Below are positions 50,189 to 60,900 of a stretch of DNA of 64,000 nucleotides, piece after piece (positions within the stretch are counted from its first letter, which is position 1; each line of letters begins with the position of its first letter). The stretch is taken from NCBI GenBank assembly GCA_016720905.1, contig JADKJT010000011.1, positions 1-64,000 on the forward strand, given 5' to 3'. The translations under genes were made by a program, and so were the position numbers. The DNA is from Gemmatimonadaceae bacterium. Lineage in GTDB: Bacteria > Gemmatimonadota > Gemmatimonadetes > Gemmatimonadales > Gemmatimonadaceae. Below the pieces are notes generated by a model. It was given only the letters and a program-made list of their open reading frames with translations. It was not told where the DNA came from and ran no database searches.

Positions 50189-51772
50189 ATGATCCGCATC
50201 CGACGTATCCGCCAACTGACCCGCGCGTTCACCGGTGCCGCTGTCGCCGGCGTGTTTGGCACCCATGCATCACTCGCGGCGCAACAGCGTCCACCGAGGT
50301 CCTCGGGAACGGGCATGGTCATCGGCCTAGAGTACGCGGTACTCGACAATGCGCGCCTGGTTTCGTCCACGGCGGCCGCGCTTGGCGAGACGGGACTCAC
50401 GGGCATGAAACACTACGTCGAGGCCGTGCAGTGGGGCGAAATGCAGAAGAGCCCAACCGCCGCCGTCGATTTCACCAGACTCGACTGGTTTGTGAAGGAG
50501 TACCAGGCGCAAGGCTTCGCGGAACTCACGCTCTCGCTCAAGCCGCACAGCGAATGGGGATCGAAGAGCGTGGGGAAATTGCGGAGCACGAACGCGGCGC
50601 CGAAGCCCGAGTACCGGGACCACTTTCAGCGATGGGTCAGCGCGGTGGTGGAGCGATACGATGCCGACGGCGTGAATGACATGCCCGGCCTGCGTTTCCC
50701 CATCCGGTACGTCGAAATCGGCAACGAATTCTCGAGTTATGAACCCGAGCCCGTCGATGAATACCTCGACCTGCTGAGACTCGCGTACCGCGCCGCGCAT
50801 GGCGCATCGGCAACCGTCCTGATCGGCCACGCCGCATTTCTCACCACCCCGGTGAACCTGAATGTGGCCAACCCTGCCGATTACGACGCGGTGTGGCGGT
50901 CGACCCGCCGTGTGGACACCAGTCACGATCTGGCGGACATCCGGAAGATACTCGATCACCCGGAGTTGTTCGATTTCATCAACCTGCACGCGCTGGGGGA
51001 TCCGTACGAAATCGAGTATCAGATGCGTTGGATCAAGTACGAAACGGGTCGCCGACACTACACGAAGCCTGTCATCATCAGCGACACGCTTCCCACATCC
51101 TATGCGGGTTGGGGCGGCGCCACCGTCTGCACCGGGATTGGCCTGTCCGTGATGGTACCGCCGGCCGTTGAATCCGATCGCTGCAAGCTGGCCGCGTACT
51201 TCACCAAGTTGGTGAACAGGGATGCGGCCACGCTGGCCTGGACGCGGGGTTTCGTCGCGGCCGATCACGTGCAGCGCACACTGGTGGCGGCCGAACAGGG
51301 CATCGCGTTGATCAACCTCTCGTTCATCACCGACATTGCCTTTGCCACGACGCCGGCCATGCGAGCCGGCGCCGGCATCTCCGCATGGGGCGGTGCGCTG
51401 CAAGTCAACATTTTCGGCGGAACAGTTGGCGAACGATACCCGCTGTTCTATGCGCTCAAACAAATGATGGGATACCTGAGCGGATATCGCAGTGTAACGC
51501 GGGTGGCCCTCTCCGACTCGCAAGCTCGCGTGTATCGCGTCGACGGGGCTAGCGGCGTGTTCTGGGTCGCCTGGCGCGATCCCAAGGGCGTACTGCTGCC
51601 GGAAAGCGGCATGCCTGGCCTGACGGTCCAGTTCCCATTCTCCGCCGCGCGTGCGACCGTCGAACCGGTAATCGTGTCCATGGGGCAAACCACGGCGAAG
51701 TCGTCGATCGTGACGGCCGTGAATGGCCAGTTACCCCTCTCGCTTACGCACGCGCCCGTCTATATCCGCTGA
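50189..51772 (+). CDS. Secreted glycoside-hydrolase-like TIM-barrel protein
   Basis: 527 residues from the ATG at 50189, with GGGAG upstream and signal peptide FTGAAVAGVFGTHASLAAQ. The TIM barrel has WVSAVVERYDADGVNDMPGL and the acid/base motif YVEIGNEF (about residue 178), typical of clan A glycosidases. At the expected place of the nucleophile (about residue 296) it reads KPVIISDTLPTS, with aspartate where glutamate is usual. A C-terminal beta domain follows (about 420-527). May be an unusual glycosidase or have lost activity. Family not assigned. Confidence 0.75.
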   Translation: MIRIRRIRQLTRAFTGAAVAGVFGTHASLAAQQRPPRSSGTGMVIGLEYAVLDNARLVSSTAAALGETGLTGMKHYVEAVQWGEMQKSPTAAVDFTRLDWFVKEYQAQGFAELTLSLKPHSEWGSKSVGKLRSTNAAPKPEYRDHFQRWVSAVVERYDADGVNDMPGLRFPIRYVEIGNEFSSYEPEPVDEYLDLLRLAYRAAHGASATVLIGHAAFLTTPVNLNVANPADYDAVWRSTRRVDTSHDLADIRKILDHPELFDFINLHALGDPYEIEYQMRWIKYETGRRHYTKPVIISDTLPTSYAGWGGATVCTGIGLSVMVPPAVESDRCKLAAYFTKLVNRDAATLAWTRGFVAADHVQRTLVAAEQGIALINLSFITDIAFATTPAMRAGAGISAWGGALQVNIFGGTVGERYPLFYALKQMMGYLSGYRSVTRVALSDSQARVYRVDGASGVFWVAWRDPKGVLLPESGMPGLTVQFPFSAARATVEPVIVSMGQTTAKSSIVTAVNGQLPLSLTHAPVYIR

Positions 51773-51805
51773 GCCGAGGGTCGCGCGAGGTCGCATCGCG
51801 CGCGC

Positions 51806-52657
51806 CTACGGTTTCACCGGCTTGAACACGGCACGAAACGCCCGCAGCGCAGCCGGATGATAGATCGTCGCGTGTTGCTCCTCCGGCATCGGCGCATACT
51901 GCCAGGTGAGGCCCGGAAATTCGCCCTGCTCCAGCACGGTCGCCAATCGCCGGGTCAATCCGGCGATAACCGGCTCATCGCTGTTGGCCAGGAACAGCGT
52001 CGACCTGCGTGCGCCCCGCGCGCGCATCAACGCGTCGGCATGATCGACCAGATCACTGCTGTTCCACCACAAACTGGGGTCGAATGCCAGATATGCGTCA
52101 AACAAGGCGGGCTCCCGCAGAAACGTTTCCACCACGAACAGACCCGCCAATGATTCGCCAACGATGGCCGTCTCACCGGTGGTGCGATAGCGACTGGCAA
52201 TCAGCGGCATGAGTTCCGTGCGCAGGAACGACCGAAACGCCGCCGACCCGCCAACCCTCGGCGCGATCTTTCGGTCGTCGTCGTTGGACGTCGGCCCGGT
52301 CAGGTCGCGTCGACGCTCGGTGTTCTCGATGCCCACCAGCAGCATGGGACGCATCGTCCCGTTCCCCACCAGAACTTGCACGAGACCGGCCACGTGCAGG
52401 AAATCCTCGGCGAGGCCACCGTCGGGCATGTACAACACCGGAACACGGATAGCGGCTGGCGACCCGGTGTAACCCGGCGGCGCGTACACATTGATGCGCC
52501 GCACTTCACCGAGCACGCGCGAGGTGATGGTAAACGTCTCACCGACGCCCAGCGATGTGGCAGACGTAGCCGATAGGGACGTGACGCGGGCAGGCTGCGC
52601 CAACGCCGAGGCGGCCGGCAGCGCGAGCATGACGGCCAGAAGCAGCGTTCGATGCAT
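51806..52657 (-). CDS. Secreted esterase (esterase D/IroE-like alpha/beta hydrolase)
   Basis: 283 residues from the ATG at 52657; signal peptide LLLAVMLALPAASALAQ. Fold elements: VYAPPGYTGSPAAIRVPVLY, VGIENTERRRDLTGP, the nucleophile elbow AIVGESLAGLFV, and the catalytic histidine in MPEEQHATIYHPA. The family includes siderophore and feruloyl esterases. Divergent from the membrane hydrolase gene, with overlapping 5' regions (starts 69 bases apart). Confidence 0.9.
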   Translation of the reverse strand: MHRTLLLAVMLALPAASALAQPARVTSLSATSATSLGVGETFTITSRVLGEVRRINVYAPPGYTGSPAAIRVPVLYMPDGGLAEDFLHVAGLVQVLVGNGTMRPMLLVGIENTERRRDLTGPTSNDDDRKIAPRVGGSAAFRSFLRTELMPLIASRYRTTGETAIVGESLAGLFVVETFLREPALFDAYLAFDPSLWWNSSDLVDHADALMRARGARRSTLFLANSDEPVIAGLTRRLATVLEQGEFPGLTWQYAPMPEEQHATIYHPAALRAFRAVFKPVKP

Positions 52658-52726
52658 GCCCAATGTAGGTTCCGACCGAGCCGAGCCGGAAGTCCTCCGG
52701 CCCGCCACCCACCGTTCAACGAGTTC

Positions 52727-54010
52727 ATGGACAACGTCACACACGCACTGGCCGGACTCCTGATGGCCGACGCCGCGACCGCGTGGATTGAGCGCCGCAC
52801 GAAAACGCCGGCCAACCGGAAGCTTCGTCGCGCGGCCATCGGTGTCGGCCTCATTGCTGCCGAATTGCCCGATGCCGATCTACTGTACTCGGGACCAGTC
52901 GTGGGGATGGGGAAACTGGGTTATCTCCTGCATCACCGCGGTCACACGCACACCATCGTCTTCGCCGTCGCGGGCGCGTTGCTGATGTGGTGGCTGGTGA
53001 TGACCGTGCGACGACGCGCCGGCGAATCGTTCGACGCACGCGAGGGGCTGCCCCTGCTCGTCCTGGCGCTGGCTGGCACGTTGTCACATCTGCTGCTGGA
53101 CTTCACCAACACGTACGGGGTGCATCCGTTCTGGCCGTTCGATAATCGGTGGGTGTATGGCGACGCGGTGTTCATCGTCGAACCCTGGCTTTGGGTCGTG
53201 GCCATACCGCCGCTGTTGTTTGGCGCCCGCCGCTTCAGCGGCCGTGTGGTGCTGTCGGTTCTCCTGTGTGTCATTCTCGCCGCAGCATGGACGCTGGGAG
53301 AAATGACGCGCACACTCGCATTGGTCATCACCATCGCCACGGCGTTCTGGTTGGGGCTTCAGCACTGGATCCCCGTGTCTCGGCGGGTCACCGCTGGTCT
53401 GGTGGCCTGGGGCGTCGTGGAGCTGGTGTTCGCCGCGTCCAGCGGGCAGGCGAAGGTCGCCGTGCAACGTCCGCGCTTTTCGGACGAGACTGTTGCCGAG
53501 GTGGTCGTTTCACCCGGCGCGGGCAGCCCGTTCTGCTTCGAGGCACTGGTGGTGACGCTCACCATGCGCGAGTACCGCGTGCGTTCCGCCACCATCGCGC
53601 CGTGGCCCAACCTGCACCTATCGTCAGCCATGTCGCCCCACGCCTGTCGCGCGCGTGCCCTGGGGTCGCGATTTGACGGCCTGCAGGGTGTGATCAGGCT
53701 TCCCGCCGGCAACGATCCCGGCGTGACGTGGGGCGAACAATGGTCGGCGCCGCGTGCGGAGTTGATCGCCCTGGCGGCTTCACATTGTGAGGTGTCGGGG
53801 GCACTGCGCTTTTTGCGGGTGCCGGTGTGGGTGCGCGAGAGCGACGCCAGCGTGCGACTGTCCGATGCGCGATTCGGCACCGGGACCGGTGGGTTTACCG
53901 ACCTCCCAGTCCGGGAAGGGCCATGTTCACTACCGGCGCGGGCGTGGATTCCGCCGTGGACTCCTCCGCGGGCCGACGTACTCAGCCTGCCGCCGAGTCC
54001 GGCGCGCTGA
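52727..54010 (+). CDS. YdjM-like membrane-bound metal-dependent hydrolase
   Basis: 427 residues from the ATG at 52727. Conserved metal residues: MDNVTHALAGLLMADAA, AAELPDADLLYSG, LLHHRGHTHTIVFA, and THLLLD-like SHLLLDFTNTYGVHPFWPFD. At least five membrane helices lie between residues 60 and 240. A soluble C-terminal part (about 245-427) is outside the conserved family. These proteins (PF04307) are inner-membrane hydrolases of unknown substrate. Confidence 0.9.
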   Translation: MDNVTHALAGLLMADAATAWIERRTKTPANRKLRRAAIGVGLIAAELPDADLLYSGPVVGMGKLGYLLHHRGHTHTIVFAVAGALLMWWLVMTVRRRAGESFDAREGLPLLVLALAGTLSHLLLDFTNTYGVHPFWPFDNRWVYGDAVFIVEPWLWVVAIPPLLFGARRFSGRVVLSVLLCVILAAAWTLGEMTRTLALVITIATAFWLGLQHWIPVSRRVTAGLVAWGVVELVFAASSGQAKVAVQRPRFSDETVAEVVVSPGAGSPFCFEALVVTLTMREYRVRSATIAPWPNLHLSSAMSPHACRARALGSRFDGLQGVIRLPAGNDPGVTWGEQWSAPRAELIALAASHCEVSGALRFLRVPVWVRESDASVRLSDARFGTGTGGFTDLPVREGPCSLPARAWIPPWTPPRADVLSLPPSPAR

Positions 54011-54155
54011 ATCGCGCGCGACGCCGGGGGCCGATCACGTCGATTGCCTCCGCCATGGGGACGCCGTACCTTCGGGCACGTGACACCATGCCCCCGGGAT
54101 TCCCCTCGATTGATCGGTGATCCCGCGGTGGTGGACCCTGCACAGTGAGCGTGCC

Positions 54156-54974
54156 ATGTCGAACCGGGGCAAGCGGGCTTTCGTGACGATGGTCGCGGTG
54201 ATGGTCAGCACCGCGTGCGGTGGGTCGAGCGCCGATCCGTCGCCGACTTCGACTGCCCTCGCCATCGATCCCGCGGCAGCCGCCGTTATGATGACGGGCT
54301 CCGTGTCAGGTGTCGTGGGCAGTTGCCCGACGGTGACGTTCACGCTGGAGCGACGCACGATCAAGACGACGGGATCGACGAGTTTCGGGGACAGCAAGTG
54401 CACCGATCTCGTCAACAGTGCGCGTGTCGAAATTGGCGGCGTGGTGCAGGCCGACGGCAGCATATGGGCCCGCACGGTGCGACGCATCCCCACCACGAGC
54501 GCGCCGCCACCGGCGCCCACACTGGTCAGCGTCGTCGGTACGGTGAGTGGTCTCGCGGGCACCTGTCCAGTGGTGAGTTTCACGTTGGAACGCCGAGTGA
54601 TCAGGACCACGGCAGCGACCGTGTACGGGAACGGCGCGTGCACGGATATCACGGATGGCATTCGCGTGGAGATTGCCGGGACTGTGCAGGGCGATGGCAG
54701 TGTGGTGGTCGTCAAGCTCTCCATGGTGCGGCCAGCAGGCACCCCAGCGCCTTCACCGACCGTTGTGCTGACCGGCGCCATTGTGGAGATGTCGGGCACC
54801 TGCCCCACCCTGCGCCTCAATGTCGGTGGCCGCGGTGCGACGACGTCCGCCACCACGGTGTTCGACGGCAAGCCGTGCGAGGAACTCAAACTCGGCACGA
54901 TGGTCGAGATCACTGGCGCCGTGGCCAGCACCAGCACCGTTCTCGTGGCTACCAAGGTGGCATCACGCAAGTAG
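54156..54974 (+). CDS. Lipoprotein with three DUF5666-like repeats
   Basis: 272 residues from the ATG at 54156. Lipobox in VAVMVSTACGGSS. Three repeats at about 45-115, 125-200 and 205-270, each with a GxCP opening, an alternating beta pattern and a second cysteine: GSCPTVTFTLERRTIKTTGS, GTCPVVSFTLERRVIRTTAA and GTCPTLRLNVGGRGATTSAT. The first two are much closer to each other than to the third. Likely a small beta-barrel repeat anchored in a membrane. Function unknown. Confidence 0.85.
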   Translation: MSNRGKRAFVTMVAVMVSTACGGSSADPSPTSTALAIDPAAAAVMMTGSVSGVVGSCPTVTFTLERRTIKTTGSTSFGDSKCTDLVNSARVEIGGVVQADGSIWARTVRRIPTTSAPPPAPTLVSVVGTVSGLAGTCPVVSFTLERRVIRTTAATVYGNGACTDITDGIRVEIAGTVQGDGSVVVVKLSMVRPAGTPAPSPTVVLTGAIVEMSGTCPTLRLNVGGRGATTSATTVFDGKPCEELKLGTMVEITGAVASTSTVLVATKVASRK

Positions 54975-55151
54975 GCCAGCTCGCGCGTCCGAAGGGCTTG
55001 TGAACAGTCGCGGCAGGCGGCGCGTATGTCCGTGAGGGCCGGGCGTCGGGTTGCAGGTATCCCGTCCGCCGACCCTCACGCTATCGCGACACGACCTGCA
55101 TTCTTGGTTGTCGGAAACGTCGCCTCTCATCCTCTCGCGGGAGTTCGCGAA

Positions 55152-57977
55152 ATGTCGTTCAACGCTGGTCGCAGATCGCTCACGTTACTCGTCGGCCGTG
55201 CCGCAGTCGGCATGGCCTCCCTCGCCATGGCCGTCACCACGGTGCAGGCGCAGGCGCTGCCGCCCAATCCCAACGGTCCCAGTGCCAACTGGGCCCAATA
55301 CGAGAAGTTCAGCACGGCCAACGTGCGGACCATGTCGTTCAGCACCACCATTACGCCGCGATGGATTGGCGAGACGGATTCGGTGTTCTACAGTTGGCGG
55401 GATCATTCGGGAGAGCGGTGGTATCTGGTGAACGCGCTCACGCGTGCCAAGAAGCCACTGTTCGATCACGCCAAACTGGCCGCGCAGTTATCGGTGCTGC
55501 GCAAGAAAGCCGTGGACGCGAACGCGCTGAATGATCAATTCTCGCTGATCAACATCACGAAAGACCACAAGCATTTGCGGTTTGCCGTTGACAGTGAGCG
55601 CTACAACTGGAACATCGTCACGGAAACCCTCACGAGCCTTGGCCGCTTTCGTGGCGCGCAGGACTCGTTGATGACGAAGGATGAAGAAGTGGATCAGGTG
55701 CTCGGCATTGGTGGTGGGCGGGGCGGCGGCGGGCGCGGCGCAGCACCACCGCAAGCCGGTCGCGGGGCCGCCCCGGAGTTCCGCAACTGGGCACCCGACA
55801 GCTCGGCCTTCGTGTTCGCCCGCAACTACAACTTGTATTTGTGGGAGAAAGCCAAGGGCGACACGGTGCAGATCACGCGCGACGGCATTGAGAAGTACAG
55901 CTATGCAGGCGGCGGGCGGGGCGGCGGCGGACAGCTCGACACGACGCAACTGCAACAGCAGGAAGACAACCAACTGACCGGCGCATCGGCGGCAAACAGA
56001 CCGTCCCGCCCGACGGTCAACTGGTCTCAGGATTCCAAGGCGTTCCATCTCACCCGCACGGACAACCGTGGGGTCAAGGAGATGTATCTGGTGCGGTCGC
56101 TGACGGAGCCGCGGCCCACGCTCCTGTCGTACTCGTATCCGATGCCTGGTGAAGACAGCATCCCGAAGCCGGAAATATGGACCTACATCCGCGGCGACAA
56201 GGAGGCGAAGCGGGCGCCACTCGACAAATGGCGCGATCAACGCATCGTCGCCTCGGGGCAAGTGGGGGTTACCATCGGCGGCGGTCGCGGTGGCGGTGGT
56301 GGCGCGGCACCGCCTGCCGGCCCGGGTTATTGGATGGGGAAGACCGGAACGACCATTCGCGTGGTGCGTCGCGACCGGCTGCAACGCAACGTGGAATTTG
56401 TCGAGCTGGACATCGCCACCGGGCAAAGCAAGGTGCTGTTCAGCGACACCAAGGGCGATGCCGGGTCGTTGGAACTGCAAGGCCCGACCTATGTGAAGAC
56501 CGGCGGTGATTTCCTCTGGTTTTCCGAACGAGACGGCTGGGGGCATTACTACCTGTACAGCTACGACGGCAAGCTGAAGCGTCAGCTCACGTCCGGCCCC
56601 TGGCGCGCTGATGCCATCATCGCCATCGACAGCATCAAGGGGTTCGCCTACATCCGTGGTCAGGGGCGCGAGCCGGGCGAGAACCTGTACAACACGCATC
56701 TGTACAAAGTGAGTCTCGCCGACGCGAGTATCAGCTTGCTCGATCCGGGGAACGCGTCGCACACATCGGTGCTGTCCAAGAATCAGCGCTGGATCATCGA
56801 CCAGTCATCGCGGGTGGACACGGTGCCGCGCGTGCAGCTGCGTGATGCGATCACCGGCAAGCTGGCGCTCGATCTGGAAACCGCCGATCTCTCGAAGCTT
56901 CAGGAAGCCGGCTGGAAATTCCCCGAGACGTTCCAGACACTGGCCGCCGATGGGGTGACGCCGATCTTCGGCAACATGTGGAAGCCGTTCGACTTCGACT
57001 CCACCAAGAAATATCCCATCATCGCGCATGTGTATCCCGGTCCGCAAACCGAGTCGGTGACGGGTGCGTTCAGCGGGTCGCCCGCACCGCAACAGCTGGC
57101 GCAGCTGGGCTTCATCGTGATTCAGATTGGCAATCGCGGCGGCACGCCGGCGCGGTCGGGCGCGTACCAGGACTTCAGCTACTTCGACATGCGCGACTAC
57201 GCGCTGGCCGACAAGAAGACCGGTATCGAGCAGCTGGCATCGCGTCACAAATGGATCGACCTGGATCGCGTGGGGATCTTCGGCCACTCCGGCGGCGGGT
57301 TTCTCACGGCGGCGGCCCTGTTGCTCCCGCCGTACAACGAGTTCTTCAAGGTCGGCGTGAGCGAATCCGGCAACCACGACAACAACATCTACAACAACAA
57401 CTGGTCCGAGCAGTATCACGGGCTCAAGTGGGTAGCGGCCTCGGATACCGCGCGTCTGACGGCGGAAGCACGTTCGAAGGGACGCAGCGCCGACTTTGTC
57501 GCGGGGGCGGCGGTGGCCACCACCCAGTTGGGCGGTCGCGGCACGGTGAATGGACGTGGTGGGGTGCAGAATGGCGGACGAGGGGGTGGTGGCGGTGTCA
57601 CCGGTGGCCGTGGTGCCACGGGTGCCGACAGCACGGCGGCGGCGCGTCCTGCGGGCGCACCGGCGGCAGTCCCCGACAGCGTGTTCTGGATTTACGTGCC
57701 CACCAACATCGACATCGCCAACAATCTCAAGGGCAAGCTCTTGCTGGAAACGGGCGATGAAGACAACAACGTGAGCCCCAGCAATACCATTCGCCTGGTC
57801 AACGCGCTGATTCAAAGCGGCAAGCGATTTGACTATATGATCTACCCCGGTCAGCCGCACGCCTACGGACCGATGGCGCCGTACGCCTACCAGTTGCAGG
57901 CCGAGTACTTCGCCGAATTCCTGCTCGGTGACCGCAGCTTCCGGATGAGTGCCGACTTCAAGAAGCACCGTCCATAG
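55152..57977 (+). CDS. Secreted S9-family prolyl peptidase (DPP IV-like)
   Basis: 941 residues from the ATG at 55152; GGGAG lies eight bases upstream. Signal peptide GMASLAMAVTTVQAQA. An N-terminal propeller (about 50-620) with Gly/Arg-rich insertions (55700-55780, 55905-55935, 56275-56310) is followed by the hydrolase. Catalytic triad: serine in IFGHSGGGFL, aspartate in LETGDEDNNVSP and histidine in PGQPHAYGP. Another Gly-rich insert (57530-57640) lies between serine and aspartate. It removes Xaa-Pro dipeptides or similar from exported or dietary peptides. The 3' end overlaps the RND pump gene by 20 bases, tail to tail. Confidence 0.93.
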   Translation: MSFNAGRRSLTLLVGRAAVGMASLAMAVTTVQAQALPPNPNGPSANWAQYEKFSTANVRTMSFSTTITPRWIGETDSVFYSWRDHSGERWYLVNALTRAKKPLFDHAKLAAQLSVLRKKAVDANALNDQFSLINITKDHKHLRFAVDSERYNWNIVTETLTSLGRFRGAQDSLMTKDEEVDQVLGIGGGRGGGGRGAAPPQAGRGAAPEFRNWAPDSSAFVFARNYNLYLWEKAKGDTVQITRDGIEKYSYAGGGRGGGGQLDTTQLQQQEDNQLTGASAANRPSRPTVNWSQDSKAFHLTRTDNRGVKEMYLVRSLTEPRPTLLSYSYPMPGEDSIPKPEIWTYIRGDKEAKRAPLDKWRDQRIVASGQVGVTIGGGRGGGGGAAPPAGPGYWMGKTGTTIRVVRRDRLQRNVEFVELDIATGQSKVLFSDTKGDAGSLELQGPTYVKTGGDFLWFSERDGWGHYYLYSYDGKLKRQLTSGPWRADAIIAIDSIKGFAYIRGQGREPGENLYNTHLYKVSLADASISLLDPGNASHTSVLSKNQRWIIDQSSRVDTVPRVQLRDAITGKLALDLETADLSKLQEAGWKFPETFQTLAADGVTPIFGNMWKPFDFDSTKKYPIIAHVYPGPQTESVTGAFSGSPAPQQLAQLGFIVIQIGNRGGTPARSGAYQDFSYFDMRDYALADKKTGIEQLASRHKWIDLDRVGIFGHSGGGFLTAAALLLPPYNEFFKVGVSESGNHDNNIYNNNWSEQYHGLKWVAASDTARLTAEARSKGRSADFVAGAAVATTQLGGRGTVNGRGGVQNGGRGGGGGVTGGRGATGADSTAAARPAGAPAAVPDSVFWIYVPTNIDIANNLKGKLLLETGDEDNNVSPSNTIRLVNALIQSGKRFDYMIYPGQPHAYGPMAPYAYQLQAEYFAEFLLGDRSFRMSADFKKHRP

Positions 57978-60900
57978 CCGGTGCGATCGGCGTTGCCGCG
58001 GCTCCCGTCGCGGCAACGCCGATCCCGAATTTCCGAAGCACCGTGCCGCGCCAGTGCTCCATGATTTCGTACACCGTCGGCACCACGACCAGGGTGAGCA
58101 CCGTCGACGCAATGACGCCACCAATGACCGCCCGCCCCAGCGGCGCGCGAAAGTCGCCGCCCTCGCCAAAGCCGAGCGCCACCGGGATCATGCCGGCAAT
58201 CAGGGCCAGTGTCGTCATGAGGATGGGCCGCAGTCGGATGCGCCCTGCCTCCACCAGTGCGTCGCGCACGCTCAGCCGTCCGCTGGTGTGCGCCCACTTC
58301 GCAAAATCGATGAGCAGGATGGCATTCTTGGCCACGATGCCCATTAGCATCATGACGCCAATGAGACTCATCACGTTCAGCGTGTCGCCGGTGGCCAGCA
58401 GCGCACCCACCACGCCAATGAGCGAAAGCGGCAGGGAAATCAGGATGACCAGCGGTTCGAGAAATGACCCGAACTGCACCACCAGAATCAGGTACATCAG
58501 CATGACCGCCACGCCCAGCGACGTGATGATCGATCCGAACATCTGATTTTGGCTCTCCACCTGCCCGCCCTCGGTAATGCGATAGCCGGGCGGCAGTGGC
58601 ACCTGCCCCACGCGTGTCATGACGTCCTGCGCCACGTTGCCCATCGACGCGCCGACGACATTGGCACCCACCGTAACCACGCGGCGGCGTTGAAAATGGT
58701 CGATCTGCGCCGGGCCGTTCTCCGCCGTAATCACGGCCACTTGCTCCAGCGGAACGTAGGGCGTAGTGCCCCCTGTCCCCGCAGCCCCGGCCACCATGAT
58801 AGGGAGACTGGCGACGTCACGCACACGCTCGCGCGCACCGGGAGCCAGTCGCACGCGCACCGCGCGCGAGATACCGGCCGGATCCACCCAGGTGCCGGTC
58901 TCGACGCCGGCAAAGGCAAATCGCAACGCCGTCGCCAACTGCGCCACGTTGACACCCATACTGGACGCGAGGCCGCGGTTCACTCGAACACGCAATTCCG
59001 GCGTCTCGCCTTTCGTCGACAGCCCGACGTCGACGGCACCTTTCACTTGTCGCACGGAGTCGGCGATTTGCAGGGCGAGGCGACCAAGGGTTGTGGCGTC
59101 AGGCCCCTGAATCTGGAGTTGCATCGCCTTCTGGTTGCCGCCAAGACTGGCCGCAGTGAAGGTATTCGTCACCGCACCAGCCACGTGCCCAATCTCTTCG
59201 CGGATCACCGCCGCCATCGCCTCCTGGCTGATATGCCGCTCACGCTTGGGCACCAGCCGCACATAGATCGCCGCCACATCGACGGCCCCGGATCCGGTGG
59301 CGCTGCCGGCCGTGGTGTAGCAGTAGGCCACCTCCGCGTGGCGGCGAATGATTCGCGCAACCTCTTCGGCCTTGCCGACCGTATACTCCAAGGTCGAGCC
59401 GGGCGGCGCTTCAACCGAGACGTTGAGTTCGCTGTTGTCCTGGATCGGCGCGAAACCGAATCCACCGAATCGCATTTGCAGTCCGATGGCGAGCAGCAGG
59501 CTGCCCACGGCGATGGCAATCATCCACCATCGATGATCGAGCGCCCAGCCAATCACGATTTTGTAGCGATCGGCCTGTCGATCAAACCAGACATTGAAGC
59601 GATCGAGCACACGCGCCAGCGCGTTGCGCCGCTGGTGTGCCTCAAGCTGCGGGTCGGGCCAGTATGCCGACAACATCGGGTCGAGCGAGAACGACACGAA
59701 CAGTGACACCAGCACCGCGCTGGCAATCGTGAGTGCAAACGGCTTGAACAGCTGGCCCGCAATGCCGGGCATGAATCCCACCGGCACGAACACCGCCACA
59801 ATGGCGAACGTCGTGGCGGTCACCGCCAGGCCGATTTCGTTCGTGCCCTCGTGAGAGGCGCGGACATGATCTTTCCCCATCTCGATGTGTCGCACGATGT
59901 TTTCGCGCACCACGATGGCGTCATCGATGAGAATACCGATGGCCAGCGAGAGTCCCATCAGGGACATCACATTGAGCGTGAAACCGAACGCCAGCAGCGG
60001 AGCGAACGCGGCGAGCACGGAGACCGGAAGGGCCAGTCCCGTAATCACCGTGGACCGCCACGAGTTGAGGAAGAGGAACACCACCAGCACGGTCAGGGCA
60101 GCGCCCTCCACTAGCGTCTCCTCGACGTTGCGTACGGAGTTGTCGATGCGCACGCCGCCATCACGCACCATTTCCAGGCGCGTACCAGCGGGCAGGGTGG
60201 CCTGCAACTCGGTCATGCGCGCGCGAATCGCCTCGCTCACCGCCGTGGTGCTCGCCTCCCGCGATTTGATGATGTCGAGGCCGATGGCCGGCGTGCCGTT
60301 GTACACAGCGGACGACGTCGGCTCCGCCGCACCGGCGTCGACGTCGGCCAGCTCACCCAGTCGCACCAAACCGTCCCCGCGTCTGGCAACCACAATCTGT
60401 GCAAACTCCTCCGGATGCTCGAGCCGTCCGTCCAGGCGGATGACCCGTCGCTCCAGCGCGCCATTCACGCGCCCCACGGGGGCCGCGAGGTTCTGCGATC
60501 GCACCGCGCTCACCACCTGATCGATGCCGACACCGACGGCGGCCAGCGCTCCGGGTCGCACATTGACATTGAGCTGCGCGCTGTCGCCGCCCACAATGTT
60601 CACCTGCGCCACGCCCGATATGGATCGCAATTCCCCGCCAATCAGACCATCAGCCAGCTGCGTGAGCACCGGCGTACTGAGCGTCGCCGAGGTGAGTGCC
60701 AATGACACGATGGGGCGCTGATTGGGATCGAAACGGTACACCACCGGCTCGAGCATCTCCTGCGGGAGCTGCGGACGAACCGCCGAAATCGCGTCGCGCA
60801 CATCCTGCATCGCTTGGTCGAGGTCCTTCGAGAAGACAAACGTGACCACAATCTGCCCGAAGCCATCGGTCGAGGACGAGTTGAGCTTGTCGATACCGCC

